Positions 10,597-21,029 of a stretch of DNA of 64,000 bases are shown piece by piece. The position numbers and the translations under genes were made by a program. Source of the stretch: an uncultured Fidelibacterota bacterium (lineage in GTDB: Bacteria; Fidelibacterota; Marinisomatia; Marinisomatales; Marinisomataceae); contig CACOSI010000002.1 in the NCBI GenBank assembly GCA_902629855.1, forward strand, positions 69,501 through 133,500, written 5' to 3'. Below the pieces are notes generated by a model. It was given only the letters and a program-made list of their open reading frames with translations. It searched no databases and had not been told where the DNA came from. Within the stretch, counting starts at the first letter, position 1; every line of letters starts with the position of its first letter.

Positions 10597-11928
10597 ATGG
10601 ATCTCGACAAAAAAATAGGCATACTTGGTTTGGGTGAAAGTGGATATTGGGCGTCAATTTTAGCCCATGAGCTTGGCTATAACGTTTACATTTCTGAACA
10701 AAAAAACGAAGTAAGAAATAAATATAATAACGAATTAAAAAAAAGAAATATTTTTGTTGAATATGGAGAACATTCAGAAAATTTTTTGAAATCGGTAGAT
10801 TTAATAATCAAATCTCCAGGAATACCAAAAAATTCAACAATCATGAAGAGAATTTCAGACAAAAAGATTGATGTTATGAGTGAAATAGAATTTGCATCAA
10901 AATTTTCAAAAGTAAGAAATATTTGTATTACTGGCACAAATGGAAAGACAACAACTGTTTCTTGTCTTTTTGAGGTCCTAAAAAATAAATTTCAAGTTCT
11001 CAAATCAGGAAATATTGGAATTCCTTTCTCAAAAATTGTTTTAGAAAAAAAGCTTTATGATGAATCTGATTATGATTTTTCAATTTTAGAGCTATCAAGC
11101 TTTCAATTAGAAGATTGTTCATCACTTTCAAGTGAAATTTCTTTATTATTAAATATTTCTAATGACCATTTAGATTGTTATCAAAATTTTGAGGATTATT
11201 TAGAAACTAAGTTAAAAGTTTTTAATAATTCCAAAATTTGCTTTTATAACTTTGATAATGCTATACTTTCAAAGAGAATAAAAGAATCAGAGAATTTAAA
11301 ACCATATTCCATAAATAAAAAAAATGGCCCTTATTATTTTGAAGAAAATTTTATTAGATCTGAAGTGAGCCATTTCTCTTTAAGCTATGACGATATGCAT
11401 TTAAAAGGTCTTCATAACGTATCTAACTTTATTGCCATTGCTTCAATATGTAATCATTTGGGACTGGAGGATGATTTAATTTTTAAATCCATCAAGAATT
11501 TTAAAGGATTAGAACATAGGTTTGAATTTTTTAAAATAATTAATGGAATAAGTTTCATAAATGATTCAAAATCAACAAATATTGATTCAGTCGTAGCAGC
11601 TTTAAGTTCTTTAGATAAAAATGTAATATTAATTCTTGGGGGGTCTCCTAAAGAAAAAGATTTTTCAAAAATCTGTGAACATTCTCACAAAATTGATAAG
11701 GTTTTTGCTTATGGAGATGCTGCCCAGATCATTAATGAATCCATTGGTAAAAAAATAAATATCGAAATAAAGAAGGATTTTGTGCAGGTTGTAGAAAACT
11801 CAATAAAGTCTGCTAAGAATGGACAAATAGTATTGCTTTCACCTGGTTGTTCTAGCTACGATCAATTTAATAATTATATTGAAAGAGGTAACTCCTTTAA
11901 AAATATTGTAGAAAGGTATTATGCATGA
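10597..11928 (+). CDS. murD: UDP-N-acetylmuramoylalanine--D-glutamate ligase
   Basis: ITGTNGKTTTVSCL, NDSKSTN, SPGCSSYDQFNNYIERGNSFK; track ORF starts 10564 but ATG 10597 fits better. Confidence 0.95.
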   Translation: MDLDKKIGILGLGESGYWASILAHELGYNVYISEQKNEVRNKYNNELKKRNIFVEYGEHSENFLKSVDLIIKSPGIPKNSTIMKRISDKKIDVMSEIEFASKFSKVRNICITGTNGKTTTVSCLFEVLKNKFQVLKSGNIGIPFSKIVLEKKLYDESDYDFSILELSSFQLEDCSSLSSEISLLLNISNDHLDCYQNFEDYLETKLKVFNNSKICFYNFDNAILSKRIKESENLKPYSINKKNGPYYFEENFIRSEVSHFSLSYDDMHLKGLHNVSNFIAIASICNHLGLEDDLIFKSIKNFKGLEHRFEFFKIINGISFINDSKSTNIDSVVAALSSLDKNVILILGGSPKEKDFSKICEHSHKIDKVFAYGDAAQIINESIGKKINIEIKKDFVQVVENSIKSAKNGQIVLLSPGCSSYDQFNNYIERGNSFKNIVERYYA

Positions 11929-13058
11929 ATATTAAAGAGCAAAAACAAGATAAGTACTTATTGGTTACTGTTTTAATGATGATCTCATTTGGACTTTTTA
12001 TGTTATTTAGCGCTAGTTGGGTGAAATCTCTCGATATAACTGGAGGTGAATCAAGAACATTTTTTCTCACAAGTCAAATGCTTAAGTTGTTACCTGCTTT
12101 TTTTATATTTTTTGTTTTAACTAAAATTAATTATAGAAAATTGCAAATTTTAGCGCCTTTCCTATTACTTTTCTCTTTTTTATTATTGGTCTATACAAGA
12201 GTTCAAGGATGTGAAGGAGATTCTTGTAGATGGCTATCAATTGGACCACTATCCTTTCAAACATCAGATTTAGCAAGATTTTCAGTAATTATTTTTCTAG
12301 CAAGCTATATTGATAATAATTACAAAAAAATGAAAAGTTTTTTCACAGGAATTTTGGTTCCCTTAACTGCAATACTCCCAGTTGCATTGATGATTGTTAT
12401 TCAACCAGATAATTCTACTACAATGATTCTTTTAGCAATTGTATATGCTATGCTTTTTATCGGAGGAGCATCCTTCATTCAGCTTTTAACTATCGGAACA
12501 ATTTCAGTAGGAGCCTTCACTATTGCCATTTTAAATAAAGGTAACTACGCTTTAGCTAGAATATTATCTTTCATAAATCCAGCTAGTTCTGAAAATGTCA
12601 GTTATCAATCGAGTCAAGCTTTAATTGGACTTAAGCAAGGTGGAATTTCAGGGATGGGAATTGGAGAAAGCATACAAAAGTACTCATATCTTCCGGAAAC
12701 ACATACAGATTTTATTTTTGCAATTATTGGAGAAGAAATGGGCTTTATCACGGGCATAATTTTAATGATTGCTTATTACATTATTTTTTATCGTTCAATT
12801 CAGATATCAAAAAAATCTAATGATACTTTTGGAATTTTACTTTCCATAGGTTTCGGATTAAGTATATCTATATATGCATTAATAAACATTGGCGTTGTTA
12901 TTGGAATTGTACCCGTTACTGGTGTACCTCTGCCTTTTATTAGTTACGGTGGATCATCTTTAATAACAAATCTAATGATGATTGCTATACTTTTAAATAT
13001 TAGCAAAGCCCAAAGAAAAATTAATGTAAGAAAATGGAGACTTAGAGTTGACGCATAA
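11925..13058 (+). CDS. ftsW: SEDS glycosyltransferase FtsW
   Basis: Polytopic; FAIIGEEMGFITG and PLPFISYGGSSL motifs. Confidence 0.95.
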   Translation: MNIKEQKQDKYLLVTVLMMISFGLFMLFSASWVKSLDITGGESRTFFLTSQMLKLLPAFFIFFVLTKINYRKLQILAPFLLLFSFLLLVYTRVQGCEGDSCRWLSIGPLSFQTSDLARFSVIIFLASYIDNNYKKMKSFFTGILVPLTAILPVALMIVIQPDNSTTMILLAIVYAMLFIGGASFIQLLTIGTISVGAFTIAILNKGNYALARILSFINPASSENVSYQSSQALIGLKQGGISGMGIGESIQKYSYLPETHTDFIFAIIGEEMGFITGIILMIAYYIIFYRSIQISKKSNDTFGILLSIGFGLSISIYALINIGVVIGIVPVTGVPLPFISYGGSSLITNLMMIAILLNISKAQRKINVRKWRLRVDA

Positions 13059-14130
13059 AAGAAAAATATTATTATGTGGCGGAGGAACCGGAGGACATTA
13101 TTACCCATTAATGGCAATCAAAGAAAAGCTTGAATCTTTTTCTAAATTTGATTTTTGTTATGTTGGAGCAAAAAAAGGAATTGAATCAAAAAAAATTCAT
13201 GAACAAAATATTCCGTTTAAATTGTTACGTATTAAAGGTTTTCAAAGAGGAATTAGCTTTAAATCATTTATTAGAAACTTTACTATGATTATGAATGTTG
13301 CTGTAGGCTGTATAAAGACTTTATGGTTTTTTAAAAAGGAAAAGCCTCAAATGGTAATTTCAACAGGAGGCTATTCATCATTTATTCCTTTAATAGTGGC
13401 AAGGTTCTTAAGAATTCCGTATTTAATGCATGAGCAAAATTCATTTCCAGGTATTGTTACTAGAATTTTTTCACGAAAAGCAAAAATAATTTTTTTAGGT
13501 TTTGAAAACGCATCAAAATTTTTAAAAAAATCTAACATTTTATTTACTGGAAACCCTGTTTTATTAAAAAATTCAAAAAAAATTCAATTAAAGTTGAACG
13601 AAGGATTGAAAACATTAATGATTTTTGGTGGGAGTCAGGGATCCTTAATTATAAATAAAACAATAGCCAAACTAATATCTGAAGAATTAATAAAAAATTT
13701 TAATATTATTTGGATTGTTGGAGAAAAAAATTATGAAAAGTATGAATCCTTTAATAGAGATAATATCAATGTTATAGGATATTGCAATAGCATGTCTCAA
13801 GTCTATGAAATATCAAATCTTGCTATAACGAGAGCTGGAGCGATGACGGTATCTGAATTAATAAAATTCAAACTTCCATCAATTCTAATTCCATTAAAGT
13901 ATTCTGCTGAAAACCATCAATTTTTTAATGCCCAGTTTTTAAAAAGTAATGGATGTTCAGATTTGATTGAAGAAAAAGAATTAGATCACAGTTTAATTTT
14001 AGAAAAAATAAATAAAATTTGTTTTAACGAGGAAATTGAGAAAAAAATGATTTCAAATTACAATAGCATTGAAAGACCAAACTCTTTATTAATTATATCA
14101 AAGTTTATTGAGGAAAATTATGCTTCTTAG
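13048..14130 (+). CDS. murG: UDP-GlcNAc:lipid I GlcNAc transferase MurG
   Basis: LLCGGGTGGHYYPLMAI, ITRAGAMTVSEL; TTG start overlapping ftsW. Confidence 0.95.
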   Translation: MTHKRKILLCGGGTGGHYYPLMAIKEKLESFSKFDFCYVGAKKGIESKKIHEQNIPFKLLRIKGFQRGISFKSFIRNFTMIMNVAVGCIKTLWFFKKEKPQMVISTGGYSSFIPLIVARFLRIPYLMHEQNSFPGIVTRIFSRKAKIIFLGFENASKFLKKSNILFTGNPVLLKNSKKIQLKLNEGLKTLMIFGGSQGSLIINKTIAKLISEELIKNFNIIWIVGEKNYEKYESFNRDNINVIGYCNSMSQVYEISNLAITRAGAMTVSELIKFKLPSILIPLKYSAENHQFFNAQFLKSNGCSDLIEEKELDHSLILEKINKICFNEEIEKKMISNYNSIERPNSLLIISKFIEENYAS

Positions 14131-15487
14131 TGTTAAGAAAATACATTTTATTGGTATTGGAGGTATTGGTATGAGTGGTATTGCTGAACTTCTTCACAAC
14201 AAAGATTTTTTAATCACAGGTTCTGATATCGCAGAAAATTCGAACGTATCAAGACTTAGAGATATTGGTATCAACATTAACATTGAACATTCTCCTGAAA
14301 ATATTTTGGATCAAGACTTAGTAGTTTTTTCAGACGCTATTCCAATGAACAATATTGAACTGGAAACGGCAAAATCAAAAAATATAATGATTTATTCTAG
14401 AGCACAAATGTTACAGGAAATTTCCAAGCTTAATAATTCTACTGTTGCTATAGCAGGTACTCATGGTAAGACAACAACTACTTCAATCATTGGAGGAATT
14501 CTTAAAGACTCAAAGCTAGATCCGACGATAATTGTTGGTGGTGTCATAAAATCTATTGATTCAAACTCTTTTCTTGGAAAAGGAGACACTTTCGTTGTTG
14601 AAGCAGATGAGTATAATAAAACATTCATGCAATTAAATCCTACAATTGCTGTAATAAATAATATCGACTTTGAGCATATTGAATGTTATTCAAGTATTGA
14701 GGAGTTAAAAGAGTGTTTTACAATATTTGCAAATAATGTACCATTTTATGGTAAAGTATGTGCTTGTCTTGACTCGAATAACGTAAGAGATATTATTAAA
14801 AATATTGATAAACCAATTTTAACATACGGCATAGATAGTGATGATGTTGATTTAAAAGCTGAAAATATCGTTCAAAAAAATGGATCAATGACTTTTGATG
14901 TAAAAATAAAAAACCAATTAATAAAATTTGCCATGAATACTTCAGGAAAATATAATGTTTATAATGCTTTAGCAGCAATTGCTGTATGCCTAACAATGGA
15001 AATTGATATTGATTTAATTAAAAATGGTATTAAAAATTTTGAAGGCGTAAAAAGAAGATTTGATATTCAGCTTGATGATAAGATAATGGTAGTTGACGAT
15101 TATGCTCACCATCCAGTTGAAGTTGATAGTGTAATTAAAAAAGTGAAAGATAATTGGAGTAGGAATTTAACTGTAATTTTTCAACCACATCTTTTTTCAA
15201 GAACAAAAAGATTTTATAAAGAATTTGCAGATGCCTTATTTAATGCAGATAAAATTTTTATTACTGAAATTTTTGCATCAAGAGAAAAAAGTGATAGCAG
15301 TACGAGCTCAAAATTAATTCTTGATGAGCTTCTAATGAGACTTAATCATAAAGATGCGCATTATGTTGATTTAAATAAAATCGTAAAAACACTAAAACCA
15401 ATTTCAAAAGAAGGAGATATTATTTTGACATTAGGCGCAGGAAATATTTGGCGCTTTGCAAAAAAGCTTGCGGAGGAGTTTAAATGA
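14120..15487 (+). CDS. murC: UDP-N-acetylmuramate--L-alanine ligase
   Basis: IHFIGIGGIGMSGIAELL, AGTHGKTTTTS, VDDYAHHPVE. Confidence 0.97.
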   Translation: MLLSVKKIHFIGIGGIGMSGIAELLHNKDFLITGSDIAENSNVSRLRDIGININIEHSPENILDQDLVVFSDAIPMNNIELETAKSKNIMIYSRAQMLQEISKLNNSTVAIAGTHGKTTTTSIIGGILKDSKLDPTIIVGGVIKSIDSNSFLGKGDTFVVEADEYNKTFMQLNPTIAVINNIDFEHIECYSSIEELKECFTIFANNVPFYGKVCACLDSNNVRDIIKNIDKPILTYGIDSDDVDLKAENIVQKNGSMTFDVKIKNQLIKFAMNTSGKYNVYNALAAIAVCLTMEIDIDLIKNGIKNFEGVKRRFDIQLDDKIMVVDDYAHHPVEVDSVIKKVKDNWSRNLTVIFQPHLFSRTKRFYKEFADALFNADKIFITEIFASREKSDSSTSSKLILDELLMRLNHKDAHYVDLNKIVKTLKPISKEGDIILTLGAGNIWRFAKKLAEEFK

Positions 15488-16407
15488 ACTCAGAAGTAAT
15501 TTCACAGATCGATAAAAATACCTCGGCAAAAATTTTGTTAAACGAGTCACTTAAAAAGCATACTACATATGGTGTTGGAGGAAATGCAGACCTCATTATA
15601 CCTTCAAATAAAATTGATTTAAAAAATATAATGAAAATTGCATCCGATTATGATGAAAAAATAACCATCCTAGGTTCCGGTTCGAATGTTTTAATAAGCG
15701 ATAAGGGGATAAAAGGTATTACCGTTTCTTTGAAAGGCGCTCTTGATCAAGTAAAAGTCAATGGAGGAAAATTGTACGCAGAATGTGGAGCTAGACTTGG
15801 AAAAGTTGTAAAGGAATCTATTAAATACGATCTTATTGGATTAGAAAATTTAGTAGGAGTTCCAGGGACTCTTGGAGGCGCTTTAATAATGAATGCAGGA
15901 GCATGGGGTGGTGAGATTTCTCAATACCTAAAGTCGGTTGAAGTTATTATTGATAATGAAATTCAAAACTTAGATAGTTCTGATATAGAATTCTCATATA
16001 GAAATTCTTCATTTACAAAAAACACAATTTTACTCTCAGCCAACTTTGAACTTCAAAAATCAAATATTTCAGAAATAAAAAAAAATCTCATTAAAGCTCA
16101 AGATGGAAGAAAAAATACCCAACCTTTGAATAAACGATCAGCAGGAAGTTTATTTAAAAATCCAGATGGAAATTCAGCAGGAAAATTAATTGATGAAGCA
16201 GGGTTAAAAGGGCTTTCTATAGGAGATGCTAAGATATCTACTAAACATGCTAATTTCTTAATTAACGATGGAAAAGCTACCTCAAAAGACATGTTAAAAC
16301 TAATTAAAAAAGTAAGAAATACAGTTCAAGAAAAATTTAATGTTTTACTTGAATTAGAAGTGAAGTTGATAGGCTTTGATAAAAATGAATTAGGAGGACT
16401 ATCTTGA
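15484..16407 (+). CDS. murB: UDP-N-acetylenolpyruvoylglucosamine reductase
   Basis: HTTYGVGGNADLIIP, ILGSGSNVLISD, SAGSLFKNPDG. Confidence 0.95.
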   Translation: MNSEVISQIDKNTSAKILLNESLKKHTTYGVGGNADLIIPSNKIDLKNIMKIASDYDEKITILGSGSNVLISDKGIKGITVSLKGALDQVKVNGGKLYAECGARLGKVVKESIKYDLIGLENLVGVPGTLGGALIMNAGAWGGEISQYLKSVEVIIDNEIQNLDSSDIEFSYRNSSFTKNTILLSANFELQKSNISEIKKNLIKAQDGRKNTQPLNKRSAGSLFKNPDGNSAGKLIDEAGLKGLSIGDAKISTKHANFLINDGKATSKDMLKLIKKVRNTVQEKFNVLLELEVKLIGFDKNELGGLS

Positions 16408-17147
16408 AAAAAGATAAAATTTTTAAAATTTTGGAAAATGTATTTGTAGTTTTTCTAGTTTTTATCATTTTTTATTTATCGATAATTTGGGCTGATTTTA
16501 GCAAAATTTATAATGTTAAAGAGATAAAAATAAATGGTGTTAATTATTTTGACAAAAATGTAATTGAAGGTAAAAATATTGATTTTTTAGGACAAAATAT
16601 CTTATCCATCAATCTTGTTAGTTTGAAAAATGATATTAAAGATTTTGATCACATAGTTGATTGTAAAATTTCAAGAGAGTTTCCATCATCTGTTTCAATA
16701 AGCGTTGTTGAAAGAGTTCCTATAGCAATGATAAACACAGATGAACTAATTATTTTGGATTCTGAAGGAATATGTTTGCCAGTAGAACATTGTGATATTC
16801 CATTACCTATTTTATCAAATTATAGAAAAAATCCTGAATTGTATCCAAAGGGTAAAAAAACAAATTCAACAAACGTTATGAAATCAATTGAAGTAATAAC
16901 CTACACTAAGCAAAACTTTGAAGAGCTTTACAAAAATATATCAGAATTTTATTTTAATGAAAATAATGAATATGAGATAATTTTAAAGAATGGAAGAACA
17001 AAGATAGTTTTAGGTTCAAATAATTTTTTTAAAAAAATTAATAACTTAAGTGCTTTTACCACTTCAATTGAGAAAGAAAATAAACTAACAGATTTCAGTT
17101 ATGTTGACTTAAGGTATGAAGAACAGGTAGTTGTAAGAGAATTATAA
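16404..17147 (+). CDS. ftsQ: FtsQ/DivIB-like POTRA-domain division protein
   Basis: Single TM, POTRA-like VKEIKINGVNYFD, position murB-ftsQ-ftsA; TTG start. Confidence 0.85.
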   Translation: MKKDKIFKILENVFVVFLVFIIFYLSIIWADFSKIYNVKEIKINGVNYFDKNVIEGKNIDFLGQNILSINLVSLKNDIKDFDHIVDCKISREFPSSVSISVVERVPIAMINTDELIILDSEGICLPVEHCDIPLPILSNYRKNPELYPKGKKTNSTNVMKSIEVITYTKQNFEELYKNISEFYFNENNEYEIILKNGRTKIVLGSNNFFKKINNLSAFTTSIEKENKLTDFSYVDLRYEEQVVVREL

Positions 17148-18388
17148 TGAGAAATAGAATTCAAATAGCTTTTGATTTAGGGTCATACAGTATAAAAGGT
17201 GCAGTAGGTAGGATATTACCGGACGACAAAATTGAAATTTTATCTTTGAGTGAGATTAAAAGTACGAGTATTAAAAATGGTGACATTATTGATAAAGATC
17301 TATTACTTAATCATTTAGAAATATTAATTGAAAAAATGGAAAAAGATTCGAAGGTAAATATAGATGAGGATGCATGGGTTTCAATATCAGGAAGAGGTAT
17401 AAAGTCAATTAATTCATCAACACGTATTCGTTCTAGAGATAATGCAGACTTTGAGATTAATTCAGAGGTAAAACAAAAACTTTTAGATCAATGCTCAGAT
17501 GTAATGGTTTCTAGCGATAGATATGTGTTACATAATATTGAAAGAGGGTATTTCATTGATGATTCACCATTAATAAGGAATCCAATCGGAATGATTGGAA
17601 AGTCAATTGATGCAAAAACTCATGTTATTCATGTAAGGAATTTTAATTTATCTCAGCTAGACTATTGTTTCAAAGAGGACTTGGGTATTGAAACTAACCC
17701 CGTTTTTGATGGCTATGCTTCTGCAACATATAACCTTTCAAGAGATGAGAAAGAATTAGGTGTTATCTTTGTTGACATTGGTGCAGATAAGACTAATCTT
17801 ATAATTTTTAAAGATAACTATTTAATTCATTCAAAAGTTATACCAATTGGATCAAGTTTAGTAACAAAAGATATGGCAGCATACCTTCAAACATCTTTAA
17901 GCGAATCAAATAGAATTAAGCATGAACATATTTCAGCATTATCAGAACTTACAGACGATTCAGAATTTTTTGATGTAATTGTACCAAATGATGAATTACC
18001 AAAAAAAGTTAATAAAAAAGAAATTTCAAAAATAGCTGAACTGAGATTGGAGGATATAATTGATGAAATTCAAGATCAGATAAAATCAATAGGCAGTGAA
18101 GTAGAAGACTTTAAATCTGGCATTAAGATTTCTGGTGGAGGTTCAAAGGTAAAAAATCTAGATTTACTTTTTAGAAAACACTTCACAAATATTTCTGTTG
18201 ATTATGTTAACCTCAAAAAAATCGTTTTTAAAGAAAATATTGAGGAAAAAAGAGAGTTTTCAACGCTTTTTGGATTACTCTCTTGGCCTCTTTACAATAT
18301 CGAGGATAAATCTACAAATGTAAGTGTAAAAGATATTGGAGGAATAAGAAAAAGTATTTCATCTTTTTGGAGAGAAATTTTCGAGTAA
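17147..18388 (+). CDS. ftsA: Cell division protein FtsA
   Basis: IAFDLGSYSIKGAVG, VDIGADKTNLIIF, ISGGGSKVKNLD actin-fold motifs. Confidence 0.93.
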   Translation: MRNRIQIAFDLGSYSIKGAVGRILPDDKIEILSLSEIKSTSIKNGDIIDKDLLLNHLEILIEKMEKDSKVNIDEDAWVSISGRGIKSINSSTRIRSRDNADFEINSEVKQKLLDQCSDVMVSSDRYVLHNIERGYFIDDSPLIRNPIGMIGKSIDAKTHVIHVRNFNLSQLDYCFKEDLGIETNPVFDGYASATYNLSRDEKELGVIFVDIGADKTNLIIFKDNYLIHSKVIPIGSSLVTKDMAAYLQTSLSESNRIKHEHISALSELTDDSEFFDVIVPNDELPKKVNKKEISKIAELRLEDIIDEIQDQIKSIGSEVEDFKSGIKISGGGSKVKNLDLLFRKHFTNISVDYVNLKKIVFKENIEEKREFSTLFGLLSWPLYNIEDKSTNVSVKDIGGIRKSISSFWREIFE

Positions 18389-18417
18389 AATTTGGTTGGC
18401 TACCATAAGCGAAAGTG

Positions 18418-18453
18418 AGCTCCCGATTTGATAATAAATTGGGAGCTTCTTTT
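18418..18453 (+). terminator. Rho-independent terminator downstream of ftsA
   Basis: AGCTCCCGATTT-GATAAT-AAATTGGGAGCT (12-bp stem, one G-U) followed by TCTTTT. Confidence 0.75.
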
Positions 18454-18493
18454 AACCTTTGCTATATATTCTGCTTCTATTAAATTCTTAGCT

Positions 18494-18817
18494 ATGAAAA
18501 ACGTTTGGGATGATATAAAAAAAAATATTACCGATTGGAGTATTGTAGCATCTGAAAAAGCAGAGGAATTCACGCATGCAAGTAAATTACGAATTGATAT
18601 ATTGCAGCTTGAAAGAAAGTTATCAAGTAAATACGTAAAATTGGGGCTTTATGTTTTTTCAAAAACTAAAGATAAAAACATACTAAATTTCGTAGGAGAC
18701 AAAAAGTATCTTTCTTTAATTGAAAATATTCAGTCGATTAAAGATAAAATACATTCTATAAAAGATGAAATTAATTCTAATAAAGAAAATGTTGAGGTAG
18801 AAAAAAATGTTGAATAA
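18494..18817 (+). CDS. Hypothetical coiled-coil protein
   Basis: Track ORF 18428 begins inside the terminator; ATG 18494 gives MKNVWDDIKKNITDWSIVASEKAEEFTHASKLRIDILQLERKLSSKYVKLG; no family recognised. Confidence 0.7.
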   Translation: MKNVWDDIKKNITDWSIVASEKAEEFTHASKLRIDILQLERKLSSKYVKLGLYVFSKTKDKNILNFVGDKKYLSLIENIQSIKDKIHSIKDEINSNKENVEVEKNVE

Positions 18818-19703
18818 AAAATACTTCTCCTTTCAATTTTTGTCATCACAGAAATTGCATCAGATAAACTTTTCAGCAAAAAATGTATTATTAGCATCTG
18901 TTGCTTTTATTTTTTCATTTGTTTCGCTTAATTATTATTTATCATTACAATTTTCAACTGATTATTACAAAGATGAATTGAAAAAAACAGATGAGAAGTA
19001 TTCCCAGTTATCAAAAGATCTTTTGGATAAAATTACAGAATTAGAAAATGAACTTAAACTAATAGAAGACAAAGACAGTGAATTGAGAACATATGCTACT
19101 CTTCCTCCTTTAAGTAAAGATTTAAAGGCTCAAGGTACAGGAGGCTCAATAGAAATTGAATCTAATGATGAAAAAATTGAAATAAATTTCTTAGATGAAT
19201 TAAAAAATAAGGTCGATTCTCTTTCTTATGCAGTTAATGTACAAAAAGACAGTTATAACACAATCTTTAATAAAATAAAATCAAATGAAGAAATGTATTC
19301 ACATATTCCATCGATTTCTCCTGTTAAAGGATATATTGGATCTGGTTATGGATATAGAACCGATCCAATTGACAAAAAAAGAAGAATGCATTCAGGGTTG
19401 GACTTTGCTGTAAATCTTAATACTGATGTCGTTGCAACAGGGGACGGAGTTGTTACTAAAGCTCAATACGATTCTGGATGGGGAAGATATGTCAAAATAG
19501 ATCATGGATACGGCTTTGAAACAGTTTATGCTCATTTATACAAAATTAAAGTTAAAAAAGGCCAAAAAGTTAAGCGTGGTCAATTAATTGGCAAGTCTGG
19601 AAATAGTGGTAGAGCCGCAGGTTTTCATCTTCATTATGAAGTTCATAAAAATAAAAAGACAGAAGATCCAAAGAAATATTTTTTCACAGGTTACATCAAA
19701 TAA
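18807..19703 (+). CDS. M23 family metallopeptidase (LytM), membrane-anchored
   Basis: TM and coiled coil, then RRMHSGLDFAVNLNTDVVATGDGVV and HLHYEVHKN. Confidence 0.93.
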   Translation: MLNKKYFSFQFLSSQKLHQINFSAKNVLLASVAFIFSFVSLNYYLSLQFSTDYYKDELKKTDEKYSQLSKDLLDKITELENELKLIEDKDSELRTYATLPPLSKDLKAQGTGGSIEIESNDEKIEINFLDELKNKVDSLSYAVNVQKDSYNTIFNKIKSNEEMYSHIPSISPVKGYIGSGYGYRTDPIDKKRRMHSGLDFAVNLNTDVVATGDGVVTKAQYDSGWGRYVKIDHGYGFETVYAHLYKIKVKKGQKVKRGQLIGKSGNSGRAAGFHLHYEVHKNKKTEDPKKYFFTGYIK

Positions 19704-21029
19704 ATGAATACTTCAGTTATTAAAAAATTTGCCATTCAAACATATGGCTGTCAAATGAATGTCGCTGATTCTGAGCTAGTAGAGGGAATCCTTACAAAGC
19801 TTGGTCTCGAAAAAACATCAAACTTTGATGAAGCTGATGCAATTTTTTTAAATACATGTGCAATTAGAGAGAATGCTGAAACAAAAGTACACTCAAGGCT
19901 TGGAAATCTTCATAAAATAAAGCTTACAAAGCCACACCTCATAATTGGAGTTCTTGGTTGTATGGCTCAAAATTTGAAGGATGACTTATTAAAAAATAAG
20001 CCATATGTTGATATAATTTTAGGTCCTGATTCGTACAGGAAAATTCCAGAATTAATCAATCGTCATGAAATTGATAATAAAAGTATAGTTGATACAAAAC
20101 TTTCCAGATATGAGGTTTATGAAAATTTATTTCCAACACGTGGAGACACTTTCAACGCTTGGGTTTCAATCATGCGTGGTTGTAATAAATTTTGCTCCTT
20201 TTGCATTGTTCCGTTTACAAGAGGAAGGGAAAGAAGCAGAAGTATAGAGAGTGTTGTTGATGAAGTTAAGAAAGCTGTTGATCAAGGATTTGCTGAAATA
20301 ACCTTACTTGGTCAGAATGTTAATTCATACAAATTTGAGGGAAATACATTTGCTGAGTTATTGCTAGCTGTCTCAGATATAAATGGTGTCAAAAGGATAA
20401 GATATACTTCTCCACATCCACAAGATATAAATATTGAATTGTTGGAAGTTATGGCTTCAAGAAAAAATATTTGTAATTACATTCATTTTCCAATGCAATC
20501 TGGCTCTAATGAGATCTTGAAAAAAATGAACAGAACTTACACTCGTGAACATTTTCATTATATGGCATCTAAAATAAGAGAAATAATGCCAAATTGTGGT
20601 CTTTCAACTGATATTATAGTTGGCTTTCCGGGAGAAACAGAAGAACAATTTAGAGAAACTTTAGATCTTATGGAAAAGGTGAAATTTAATTCTGCCTATA
20701 CTTTTAAGTATTCCCCAAGACCATATACAAAAGCTGAACAATTTACTCAGCAAATCTCTGAACAAGTTAAAAAAGAAAGATTAGATGAGATGCTTGTCTT
20801 ACAAAGAAAGCATACTTTAGAATTAAATAAAAAAATGGTTGGAACTTACCAACAAGTTTTAATAGAAAAAGAGAGTAAAAAATCATCAAATCATTGGGCT
20901 GGGAGAACTGATTCTAATGAATGGGTGATAATTGAAAAAAATAATAGTAAAATTAAAGATATTGTTCCTGTAGAAATTACAAGTGCTACAGGAGTAATTT
21001 TACATGGACAAGAAATCACAGGTGCGTAA
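19704..21029 (+). CDS. miaB: tRNA-2-methylthio-N6-dimethylallyladenosine synthase MiaB
   Basis: TYGCQMNVADSE, RGCNKFCSFCIVPFTRGRERSR radical SAM motif, TRAM region. Confidence 0.96.
   Translation: MNTSVIKKFAIQTYGCQMNVADSELVEGILTKLGLEKTSNFDEADAIFLNTCAIRENAETKVHSRLGNLHKIKLTKPHLIIGVLGCMAQNLKDDLLKNKPYVDIILGPDSYRKIPELINRHEIDNKSIVDTKLSRYEVYENLFPTRGDTFNAWVSIMRGCNKFCSFCIVPFTRGRERSRSIESVVDEVKKAVDQGFAEITLLGQNVNSYKFEGNTFAELLLAVSDINGVKRIRYTSPHPQDINIELLEVMASRKNICNYIHFPMQSGSNEILKKMNRTYTREHFHYMASKIREIMPNCGLSTDIIVGFPGETEEQFRETLDLMEKVKFNSAYTFKYSPRPYTKAEQFTQQISEQVKKERLDEMLVLQRKHTLELNKKMVGTYQQVLIEKESKKSSNHWAGRTDSNEWVIIEKNNSKIKDIVPVEITSATGVILHGQEITGA

Noticed and set aside
18428-18494. Upstream start of the hypothetical ORF (MIINWELLLTFAIY...)
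   Set aside because: Lies inside the ftsA terminator hairpin; ATG 18494 is a better start.
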